Shown piece by piece: positions 16,300 to 23,657 of a DNA stretch of 64,000 nucleotides (the first letter of the stretch is position 1; each line of letters starts with the position of its first letter). Source of the DNA: SXTU01 sp964496695 (lineage in GTDB: Bacteria; Verrucomicrobiota; Verrucomicrobiia; Limisphaerales; SXTU01); the NCBI GenBank assembly GCA_964496695.1, contig CAZCBE010000023.1, positions 1-64,000 of the forward strand. The letters are read 5' to 3'. The position numbers and the translations under genes were made by a program. The notes beneath the pieces are model-generated. The model was not told where the DNA came from. It saw only the letters and a program-made list of their open reading frames with translations, and made no database searches.

Positions 16300-17199
16300 T
16301 CAGCGTGCCCGCCCAAGGTCCTTGACCGCGTTCTCACCCGCCGCCACGGCACCGTGATAATGGTCCGCATAGGCCTTGGTGAATTCAGCACCGAAGAAGA
16401 CAATCATGGAGGAATACGACACCCACAGCAGGATCAGGATCACGGAGCCGGCGGCCCCGTAGCCTGAGCCGGGCTGGGCCTTGCCGAAGTATAAACCCAG
16501 GCCGAACTTTCCAACTTCAAAGAGCAGGCCGGTGAGAAATGCACCCGCCCAGACATAGCGCCATTTGATCCGGGCATCCGGCAGGATCTTGAACATCATG
16601 GCGAACAAGGCCGAGATGATGGCAAGGGAGACCAGCACATGGACGGTCTGAAACAGGAACATGATGTATTCCGGCCAATGGGCCGCGATCCACTTGCTCA
16701 TGGCCGCCAGGATGGACGTGATCACCAAAGACACCAGGAGCAGGAAGGCAGTGGAGATGATCAGGCCGAAGGAGAAGAAGCGGGCTTTGAGATACGTCCA
16801 GATCCCGGATTTGGAAGGCTGGGCCTTCACCTCCCAGATGCAGTTCAGCGATTTCTGCAGTTGCACAAACACGCCGGTGGCTCCCACCAGGATGGTGACG
16901 ATGCCGATGGCCGTGGCCCAGGGGGAATCCTTGCTGCGGCTCGCGGCCAGCATCAATGACTGGACCTGGTCGGCCGTGTCGCTCCCCATGGCACTGATGA
17001 GCTGATCGTGAAGATGGGCGGTGGCGGCCTCCTGGCCGAAGAAATACCCCGCCAGGGTGATGACGAGCACCATGATGCCCGGCAGCGAGAAGATCGCGTA
17101 GTAGGCAATCACGGCGCTTTCCCGAAAGGGATCCTTGGCGTTCCAAGCCCGGAACGCATCCGTCAGCACCCGCGAGGTTCGTGAGGTCTGTATCTTCAT
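16300..17199 (-). CDS. YihY/BrkB family inner-membrane protein
   Basis: Protein of 299 residues from ATG 17199 (MKIQTSRTSRV); the open frame extends upstream through the repeat element but with no family similarity. The signature AFRAWNAKDPFRESAVIAYY near the N-terminus and about six membrane helices (IMVLVITLAGYFFG, LIISTAFLLLVSLVITSIL, LVSLAIISALFAMMF, VWAGAFLTGLLFEVGKF, VILILLWVSYSSMIVFFGAE) are those of YihY/BrkB. FFGAEFTKAYADHYHG is the usual end. The family is of uncertain function; early names as a ribonuclease or virulence factor are not well supported. A GGGGT/ACCCC element lies 72 bases before the start. Confidence 0.85.
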   Translation of the reverse strand: MKIQTSRTSRVLTDAFRAWNAKDPFRESAVIAYYAIFSLPGIMVLVITLAGYFFGQEAATAHLHDQLISAMGSDTADQVQSLMLAASRSKDSPWATAIGIVTILVGATGVFVQLQKSLNCIWEVKAQPSKSGIWTYLKARFFSFGLIISTAFLLLVSLVITSILAAMSKWIAAHWPEYIMFLFQTVHVLVSLAIISALFAMMFKILPDARIKWRYVWAGAFLTGLLFEVGKFGLGLYFGKAQPGSGYGAAGSVILILLWVSYSSMIVFFGAEFTKAYADHYHGAVAAGENAVKDLGRAR

Positions 17200-17271
17200 G
17201 GCGAGGCGATCGGACTGGCATTTCCTCGTCCATACGCCCGGTTCCAAGCTGTTCGAGACGCCGGCGGCGCA

Positions 17272-17289
17272 CCATGGGGTGTTGACCCC
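17272..17289 (-). repeat. GGGGT/ACCCC-ATGG element, copy 7 (CAAC subtype)
   Basis: Minus-strand GGGGTCAACACCCCATGG, 72 bases before the YihY start. Its ATG frame runs on out of phase inside yihY with no nearby stop, so no coupling is seen here. Confidence 0.7.
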
Positions 17290-17353
17290 ACCGACGAGGC
17301 CGTCGGAAGCCCTGCCGATGGAATCGCATTGGCGACCGAACGCAAAACGCTTC

Positions 17354-17632
17354 CTGAGAGCCGTCTGAAAATTGGGAAGGGGCCTGTTTTCGTGGGCAAG
17401 GCCAGCTGGCAAGGCGCGACGAGGGAGGATACCCGCAGCGGTCTCTGACTGAGGAGCAACGCAGCCAGATGGCCTTGCCCGCTAAAACCCTCCGGGCGGC
17501 GCGGTCTTTTGGCGTTGGCCTGCGTTGCCTCGACCGTCACAGCCCGCGCGGGGATGCTCCGGTCTCGCCGCCTTGGCCAACCCCAAAATCCCGCCCCGCA
17601 GGACCCCTCCCAATTTTCAGACAGGCTCTGAG
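17354..17632. mobile_element. MITE-like element with 26-27 bp terminal inverted repeats and CTGAG target duplication
   Basis: The left end begins AGCCGTCTGAAAATTGGGA at 17359 and the right end, read on the other strand, AGCCTGTCTGAAAATTGGGA from 17627; the similarity continues through AGGGGCC against GGGGTCC. CTGAG occurs immediately outside both ends (17354-17358 and 17628-17632), as expected of a 5 bp target-site duplication. The 269-base body has no transposase frame, so it is non-autonomous. It sits between the YihY gene and the collagen-like gene. Confidence 0.7.
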
Positions 17633-17786
17633 GTGAATCCTGCATCGGGTAACACCGAATAGAACGGCGGTCGAAGTGACGTAAGTGTGCTGGGAGAGCG
17701 GTGTGGTCATTGAAAATTTACGTCGAGAGAGCGTGCCGCCGGCAGCGCCGCCCCCCTTCGCATTCAGCAGAAAGCTTGTGGCAACA

Positions 17787-19915
17787 ATGAAAAATTTGTT
17801 CCGGTCGTCAGCATCGAAGGGCATCGCGTGCCGCTCAAGGGAGCCCGGCTTCCGCATCGTGGCCAGACACGCGGGTTTGGCACTGTTGCTGGCCGGCCTG
17901 CTGTTTGTGCCCGGAGGCGCTTCGGCTGCCGGGGCGGGCGGAGTGCCGCCGAACTGCGAAGGGAGCGGCCTGGGGATCAGCCTCTTTACCGGACTTTCGG
18001 ATGTGCGCGTCGGCGAGCGCATCTTTTACAGCCTCGACGTGTTCAACGGGACGTTCGGCGGTCTGCCGGTGGTCTGTGATGCCAATGCGATCCAGGCGTT
18101 CATCGTTACTCCGGACGGGGTGACCAACACCGTTCCACTCGTGCGCACCTCGCTGCATCAGGGTGAGTCTGACTTCTACACGGACGTGGTGAGCTATGTG
18201 GTCCGCGTCCCGGACATCCAGCCGGATGGCACCTTGCGCGCCACCGCCTTGGGCATCGGCGTCATCCGCCAAAGCGACTCCAACAGCGTTGGAGGGTTTC
18301 AAGGCGTGAACACGGAGATCCGGGTCTCGACCGGATGCACCGCGCTGCCCGGGACGAACTGCCTCAATGGAACGAACGGGCTCAACGGCACCAATGGGTT
18401 GAATGGAACGAACGGCCTGAATGGTGCCCCGGGCACGATGGGACTGACCGGGGCGGTCGGTGCCACTGGTCCGGCGGGAACCAACGGACTCAATGGCACC
18501 AACGGGGTGAACGGAATCACGGGGGCAACGGGATTGATGGGTGCCATCGGATTGACTGGCCCCGCCGGACCCTCCGGGACGAACGGAATCAATGGCACCA
18601 ATGGGCTCAGCGGCACGAACGGATTGAATGGCATTGCTGGAGCGACGGGACTTCCCGGGGCTCCGGGGCTGATCGGGCCTGCCGGAACGAACGGGCTTAA
18701 TGGCACCAATGGGCTGGCTGGCACGAACGGATTGAACGGAGCGACTGGGGCAACCGGATTGACGGGAGCCATCGGATTTTCCGGGGCTACAGGACTCACC
18801 GGCGCCACCGGGCTGCCTGGCACCACCGGCCCAATGGGATTCGCCGGGTTGCCCGGTGCCACGGGAGCCGCTGGCCTCGCCGGAACGAACGGATTGAATG
18901 GCACGAACGGGGTAAATGGAACCAACGGATTGGCCGGAGCCACCGGGGCGATGGGGGCGACCGGAGCCGCCGGGTCCGCAGGACTCTCCGGAACCAATGG
19001 GCTCACCGGGGCAACGGGAGCAATGGGGCTGACCGGTGCGATGGGCTCGACGGGCGCAACCGGCTCCACCGGACTGGCGGGGACCAACGGCCTCAGCGGC
19101 ACCAACGGATTAGTCGGAGCCACGGGAGCGATCGGATTCACCGGAGCCACCGGAAACACCGGACNNNNNNNNNNNNNNNNNNNNNNNNNNNNNNNNNNNN
19201 NNNNNNNNNNNNNNNNNNNNNNNNNNNNNNNNNNNNNNNNNNNNNNNNNNNNNNNNNNNNNNNNGGCGCGATGGGTTCAACCGGCGCAACCGGCTCCACC
19301 GGATTGGCGGGAACGAATGGGCTCAACGGCACCAATGGATTGACCGGAGCTGCTGGAGCAATGGGACTGGTCGGGGCTACCGGCTCCACCGGACCGGCAG
19401 GGACCAACGGCCTCAGCGGCACCAATGGCCTGGATGGAGCCGTCGGCCCCATGGGGGTGGCGGGCACCAACGGCGTCAACGGAACCAACGGCACCAGCAG
19501 CACCTACCAATACGGGTATGTTTACAACTTGAGCGCCCAGGTGGTGGCTGTGGAAGCGGCCATCACCTTCAGCAACAATGGCGTTCGCACGGCGGGAATC
19601 ACTCATGGCCTGGGCAGCTCGGACATCGTCATTGTCACTGCGGGCGACTACAAGATCACCTTCTCCGTGTCGGGCACAGAACCCAACCAGTTCGCGTTGT
19701 TCTTGAATGGAGTGGCGGTTCCAGAATCCATTTATGGATCAGGGGCCGGCACCCAGCAGAACACTGGCCAGGCCATTCTGACCATTCAGGCGAACGATGT
19801 GCTGTCCCTGCGCAATCACACCTCCGCGTCGGCGGTCACGCTGACCGCAGCCCCCCCGATCGGCGGCACGCTGGCAGCGCTCAACGCCTCCATCATGATT
19901 CAGAAGCTGAACTAG
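17787..19915 (+). CDS. Secreted collagen-like protein with BclA-type C-terminal domain (interrupted by scaffold gap)
   Basis: From ATG 17787 the protein has a signal peptide (GLALLLAGLLFVPGGASA), an N-terminal domain of about 150 residues (VRVGERIFYSLDVFNG to RVSTGCTALPGTNC), then a long Gly-X-Y collagen region dominated by GTNGLNGTNG and GATGLTGA triplets. After the N run the frame (19271-19915) ends in a beta-rich C-terminal domain with SGTEPNQFALFLNG, YGSGAGTQQN and LRNHTSASAVTL. These motifs are those of the trimerising head of the Bacillus BclA exosporium glycoprotein family. The two halves are in different frames only because the gap has arbitrary length. Likely a surface fibre. The C-terminal domain probably travelled between phyla. 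Confidence 0.8.
19165..19264. other. Assembly gap (100 N)
   Basis: Exactly 100 N inside the collagen repeats, a conventional filler for a gap of unknown size; the repeats probably defeated assembly. The true gene length is unknown. Confidence 0.98.
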
Positions 19916-20035
19916 TCGCACGCTGTCGCGGAACCATTGATGCCCATGGCGTGAGCAGCGTGATCAACAACATGACCATCGCCGCACTCCTCATCGCGAA
20001 CTGAGTTCGTGCGCGGATGGTTCCTAATCCCGACA

Positions 20036-20446
20036 GTTGGAATTCAACGCAAAGACGCGAAGCCGCAAACCGAACCGGCAGGTTGGTTTCGCTTCTGCAC
20101 ACCGCGCGGGTGAGCGCGGTTCAATTGGATGCCCCAATTCCTTGTTCTCAGCACCTTTGCAGTGCTATCCCACAACCTCGCTGCATCCTGAGAAGATTTG
20201 TCCGCCTGGTTTTGAACCACAAAGACGCGATGAACACATAGAGAAACCAAAGCTAGGGAGTGGCTGGCACGGCTGGCCCTTCCCTCTTTGTCCGTCCCTA
20301 ATCTTTGGGCTCCGCGCTTGGATCGCCCTGAATCTGCGGGCTTCCTGACCTCTCGCTTCCCTGGCTTTTCTCTGTGTTCATCGCGTCTCGGTGGTCAACT
20401 TGGGTTGCGGCTCTGCCGCGCCATGTCTTTGGGCCTTTGCGTTAAC
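20036..20446. repeat. Nested inverted repeats of the 'acaaagacgcgatgaacac' type
   Basis: Inner arms 20212-20252 (contains AAAGACGCGATGAACACA) and 20361-20398 (contains TGTGTTCATCGCGTCT); outer arms near 20045-20062 (CAACGCAAAGACGCGAAG) and 20427-20445. No gene is supported between 19916 and 20577. A similar right arm recurs at 23512 just before another GGGGT/ACCCC element. Confidence 0.6.
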
Positions 20447-20462
20447 TGCGGTGGCATTCCAA

Positions 20463-20480
20463 GGGGTGAACACCCCATGG
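20463..20480 (+). repeat. GGGGT/ACCCC-ATGG element, copy 8 (GAAC subtype)
   Basis: GGGGTGAACACCCCATGG, 97 bases before the PocR/AraC gene; here the 14-base core is a palindrome except for the central AA. Its ATG opens an eight-codon frame (MVAPFAPR) closed by TAG at 20501. Confidence 0.7.
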
Positions 20481-20522
20481 TTGCCCCATTTGCTCCGCGT
20501 TAGGTTGGTTCCTTGATACCCA

Positions 20523-20562
20523 GCACCGAACGATCAGCGGAGTTGATCGGTGCAGATCGTTC
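20523..20562. promoter_or_regulatory. Overlapping inverted repeats before the AraC-type gene
   Basis: GCACCGA (20523-20529) pairs with TCGGTGC (20547-20553), and GAACGATC (20528-20535) with GATCGTTC (20555-20562). The two alternative pairings lie 16-55 bases upstream of the regulator's start, so they could be an operator or an RNA switch. Function is inferred. Confidence 0.35.
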
Positions 20563-20577
20563 CACCCGAGGCGAGCC

Positions 20578-21468
20578 ATGAATCCCCGCGCAGACAGCCA
20601 TCAGGTCATCAGCAGCCTGGCCCATTCCCAGTTGTATCAGGACTTCGAGCGTTCCTTCAACGAGCTGACCGGGCTGCCGGTCAATGTCCGCCCTGTCGAG
20701 AGCTGGCAGCTCCCGCACCACGGACGCAAGCACGAGAACCCCTTCTGTGCCATGATGGCGGAACGCAGCCGGACATGCGGGGCCTGCCTGCTCACGCAGC
20801 AGCGGCTTACGGAGGCCGCCCAGACCGCTCCTGCCACGGTCCGGTGCCCGTTCGGCTTGTGCGAATCCGCCGTGCCCATCCGCACGGGAAACAAAACCAT
20901 CGGCTACCTCCAGACGGGCCAGTTGTTTCTCCACCCGCCCACGGAGGCGCAGTTCGGGCGCGCGGCCAGGCTGGCCCGGGAGGGCGGCGTGACGGTGGAT
21001 GAGGCGGCGTTGCGCGCGGCTTACTTCAACTCCCCCTTGCTTACGGCCAGACGTCACCACGCCGCCGTGAACTTGCTGCACGGCTTCGCCGGGCATCTGG
21101 GCATGGTGAGCAACCAGCTCATGGTGCGGAACGAAAACGCCGAGCCACCGGTGATCGCCCGCGCCCGGCAGTTCATCGAGGAGCACCACCAGCAGGACAT
21201 GTCCCTCGGCATGGTCGCGAAGGCCGTCAACGTCAGCACTTTTTACTTCTGCAAGATCTTCAAGAAAGCCACCGGGGTCACCTTCACCGAATACGTGTCC
21301 CGCCTGCGCACGGAAAAGGCCAAGCACCTCCTCCTCAACCCGCATCTGCGCATCAGCGAAATCGCCAACGAGGTGGGCTTCCAGTCACTCACGCACTTCA
21401 ACCGCAACTTCAAACGCCTCGCCGGCCAGTCGCCCACGGAGTATCGCGGGCACCTGCCGGCGGCTTGA
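20578..21468 (+). CDS. PocR-domain AraC-family transcriptional regulator
   Basis: Protein of 296 residues. Residues about 15-175 are a PocR sensory domain with its Cys-rich signature (FCAMMAERSRTCGACL and VRCPFGLCESAVPI, then GYLQTGQLF). The C-terminal 100 residues hold two AraC helix-turn-helix motifs (MSLGMVAKAVNVSTFYFCKIFKKATG and the ISEIANEVGFQSLTHFNRNF segment) and the usual GQSPTEYR end. PocR domains sense small metabolites such as 1,2-propanediol-type compounds in known regulators. A weak Shine-Dalgarno GAGGCGAG precedes the ATG. It lies 24 bases before an acylating aldehyde dehydrogenase gene on the same strand, the likely target together with the ethanol-forming genes downstream. 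Confidence 0.88.
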   Translation: MNPRADSHQVISSLAHSQLYQDFERSFNELTGLPVNVRPVESWQLPHHGRKHENPFCAMMAERSRTCGACLLTQQRLTEAAQTAPATVRCPFGLCESAVPIRTGNKTIGYLQTGQLFLHPPTEAQFGRAARLAREGGVTVDEAALRAAYFNSPLLTARRHHAAVNLLHGFAGHLGMVSNQLMVRNENAEPPVIARARQFIEEHHQQDMSLGMVAKAVNVSTFYFCKIFKKATGVTFTEYVSRLRTEKAKHLLLNPHLRISEIANEVGFQSLTHFNRNFKRLAGQSPTEYRGHLPAA

Positions 21469-21492
21469 ACTCCCGGTCCAGCGGAGCGCACC

Positions 21493-22857
21493 ATGAGCCA
21501 GCCAGCACCCACCCCGGCCGACCAGGATCAGGTGCTGTTCTCCACGGTGGATGCGGCAGTCGCGGCTGCAACCACGGCGCAGCGGGTCTTCCAGGAACAT
21601 GGGCTGGATGCGCGCCGGGCGGTGATTCAAGCGATGCGGGAAGCCGCCCTCGCCCACGCGGAGCGCTGGGGCCGCATGGCGGTTGAGGAAACCCTGCTCG
21701 GCCGTGCTGAGGACAAGGCGCAAAAGAACCGGCTCTGTGCCACGCGCACGCCGGGGGTGGAAGATCTGTTGTCACAGGCCTACACGGGGGATCAAGGGCT
21801 GACTCTGGTGGAGTATGCCCCGTTCGGGGTCGTGGCCGCCGTCACTCCGTCCAACAATCCTGCTGCCACCATCATCTCCAACGCCATCGCCATTCTGGCC
21901 GCTGGCAATGCGGTGGTCTTCGCCCCGCATCCCGCCGCCGCCGTGGTTTGTCTGGACGCGATGCGTGCCCTGTCGGCGGCAGCGGTCGCGGCCGGGGCAC
22001 CGGCCGGCTTGATCACCACGGTCTCTCCAGTCTCGCAGACGATGACCAAGGAACTCCTGTCCCACCCCGGTGTCAGCCTCAATCTGGTGACCGGCGGCCC
22101 AGGCATCGTGAAGGTCGCCATGACCACGGGCAAAGTCTGCAAGACCATTGCCGCCGGACCGGGCAATCCCCCGGTGGTGGTGGATGAAACGGCCATTTTC
22201 CCCCAGTGCGCCGAAGCCATCATCTTCGGCGCGAGCTTCGACAACAACCTGCTGTGCATCGCGGAGAAGGAAGTGATCGTGGTGGCGGCGGCGAAGGCCC
22301 GGTTCTTGGAAAGCATGCGCCAGGATGGGCGGGCCGTTGAGCTGTCCGGCGCGCAAATGGATGCCCTGGCCAGGCTGGTCATCCAAACGGAGGGCGCGGG
22401 CTGCCGCGACGCGGTGCTGAACCGCGACTACGTGGGGCGCGATGCGGCGGTGCTGGCCCGCGGCATCGGCCTGGAGGTGCCCGCCACGACACGCTTGCTG
22501 TGGGGCGAAGTGCCCAACGAACACCCCTTCATCTGGACTGAGCAGCTCATGCCGGTGCTGCCCGTGACAATCGTGCCGGACGTGGAGGCAGCCATCGAAC
22601 TGGCCTGGCGGGCCGAGGGCGGCAACCACCATTCGGCGGCGATGTATTCGACCCACGTCGGCAACCTGACCCGCATGGGCCGGCGCATGCAGTGCTCCAT
22701 CTTCGTGAAGAACGCAGCCACGCTCTACGGCCTGGGCATGGGCGAGGGCTACGCGTCCATGTCCATCGGCACGCCGACCGGGGACGGGCTGACGAAGCCC
22801 TCGCATTTCGTCCGGCCGTTGCATTGCTGTCTGGTGGGTTACTTCCGGATCGCGTGA
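21493..22857 (+). CDS. CoA-acylating aldehyde dehydrogenase (EutE/PduP-like)
   Basis: Protein of 454 residues of the aldehyde dehydrogenase superfamily, closest in pattern to EutE/PduP: short (no long N-terminal NAD-ALDH arm), VEYAPFGVVAAVTPSNNPAATI, the nucleotide site NLVTGGPGIVKVA, and the catalytic Cys in ASFDNNLLCIAEKE. The usual reaction is aldehyde + CoA + NAD+ to acyl-CoA + NADH. The N-terminus (MSQPAPTPADQDQ) is shorter than the shell-targeting extensions of microcompartment forms, and no shell genes are nearby, so it is probably free in the cytosol. With the pyruvate decarboxylase downstream it could turn acetaldehyde into acetyl-CoA, or run in reverse. Probably co-transcribed with the PocR regulator. 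Confidence 0.85.
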   Translation: MSQPAPTPADQDQVLFSTVDAAVAAATTAQRVFQEHGLDARRAVIQAMREAALAHAERWGRMAVEETLLGRAEDKAQKNRLCATRTPGVEDLLSQAYTGDQGLTLVEYAPFGVVAAVTPSNNPAATIISNAIAILAAGNAVVFAPHPAAAVVCLDAMRALSAAAVAAGAPAGLITTVSPVSQTMTKELLSHPGVSLNLVTGGPGIVKVAMTTGKVCKTIAAGPGNPPVVVDETAIFPQCAEAIIFGASFDNNLLCIAEKEVIVVAAAKARFLESMRQDGRAVELSGAQMDALARLVIQTEGAGCRDAVLNRDYVGRDAAVLARGIGLEVPATTRLLWGEVPNEHPFIWTEQLMPVLPVTIVPDVEAAIELAWRAEGGNHHSAAMYSTHVGNLTRMGRRMQCSIFVKNAATLYGLGMGEGYASMSIGTPTGDGLTKPSHFVRPLHCCLVGYFRIA

Positions 22858-22930
22858 GCGGGCGATGGCTTCGCGGTCATCGCGATCCTGGTCGCACCAA
22901 TACAGCGGTGCACAGACCGCCGGCGACGCG

Positions 22931-23118
22931 TATGGAGTGCGGTGACTCGTCACCGCTTTCCGCAGGCGACTCGTCGCCGTCCACAAGCTGTTGCGACCTT
23001 GCGCCAAGCATCCCACAGCGCTCGCGCGAGCGGGCACGCCGCCCTGCATCGCACCTGCAACCTCTCCGACGGCGACAAGTCGCCTGCGGAAAGCGGCGAG
23101 AACTCGCCGCACTCCATA
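22931..23118. repeat. Inverted repeat with arms of about 48 bases ('tatggagtgcgg' type)
   Basis: The left arm at 22931-22979 starts TATGGAGTGCGGTGACTCG; the right arm at 23071-23118 is its near-complete reverse complement (TATGGAGTGCGGCGAGTTCT when read from the other strand). Both arms carry CCGCTTTCCGCAGGCGAC. The arms are 91 bases apart. Confidence 0.7.
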
Positions 23119-23260
23119 GCGGTGCGCCGGACGGTTTGGTGCGTCAGCCACATGGCGTTGAAATCCTGTCCTCTTCGCCGTGCTATCCCAAAGATTCGTC
23201 GGGGCCTGAGCAGATTCTCAAGGCTCTTCGCTGTTCTCGGTGGAACTGAGAGACGGGCAG

Positions 23261-23459
23261 GGAAATTCCAAGCTCCAAGTCCCAAGCTCCAAAGAAACTC
23301 CAAAGCCCAAATTTCAATTGTTCCGTGTGCCACGCCGCCAGCGCTTCCGTCTTGGTTTGGCCCTTGGCCCAAGGGCTGGTTCGGTCCCGCTGGCCCGTCC
23401 ACTGCCGGGCGACGCCGCTCTTTGAAATTTGGAGTTTGGAACTTGGGCTTTGGAACTTC
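23261..23459. repeat. Inverted repeat of the 'ccaagctccaaactccaaa' type
   Basis: Left arm 23261-23317 contains repeated CCAAGCTCCAA and CCAAAGCCCAAATTTCAA; right arm 23421-23459 reads TTTGAAATTTGGAGTTTGG and continues to GGAACTTC. Between them lies GC-rich sequence without a gene. This kind of low-complexity inverted repeat is common between genes in environmental bacteria. Confidence 0.65.
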
Positions 23460-23566
23460 TCCCACACCCATTCCACTGACAACAGCGGAGAACCATTCTC
23501 CAGTCTCCCCTCTCTGTGCGCATCGCGTCTCTGTGGTCCATTCGGGCTGCGGCTGCATCGCTCAGT

Positions 23567-23584
23567 GGGGTGAACACCCCATGG
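23567..23584 (+). repeat. GGGGT/ACCCC-ATGG element, copy 9 (GAAC subtype)
   Basis: GGGGTGAACACCCCATGG, 73 bases before pyruvate kinase. Its ATG at 23581 opens an eight-codon frame (MVWAGPRS) closed by TAG at 23605. Confidence 0.7.
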
Positions 23585-23657
23585 TTTGGGCCGGACCACG
23601 CTCCTAGTTTCATCGGGTGTGCCGCCCGAACGCGGCGGCACTGGGCCGAAACCCGCG

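Larger units (their letters stand above)
22858..23657. other. 800-base intergenic region rich in inverted repeats
   Basis: No gene is supported. It holds two different inverted-repeat elements, half of a third, and a GGGGT/ACCCC element, each listed separately. It separates the regulator/aldehyde dehydrogenase pair from the pyruvate kinase operon. Confidence 0.6.

Noticed and set aside
18299..19503. Long minus-strand frame of PVAP/PVTP-type repeats opposite the collagen gene
   Set aside because: It is the mirror of the Gly-X-Y codon pattern (ACC/GCC read backwards) and has no start signal or known family; the plus strand has signal peptide and C-terminal domain.
20578..22857. Bacterial microcompartment locus (PocR + EutE/PduP-like enzyme)
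   Set aside because: No shell proteins are present within the window and the enzyme lacks a clear targeting extension.
4157..23584. GGGGT/ACCCC element as a transcription terminator
   Set aside because: Loop of at most four bases, no T run, and placed before genes rather than directly after them. A protein-binding or leader role fits better.
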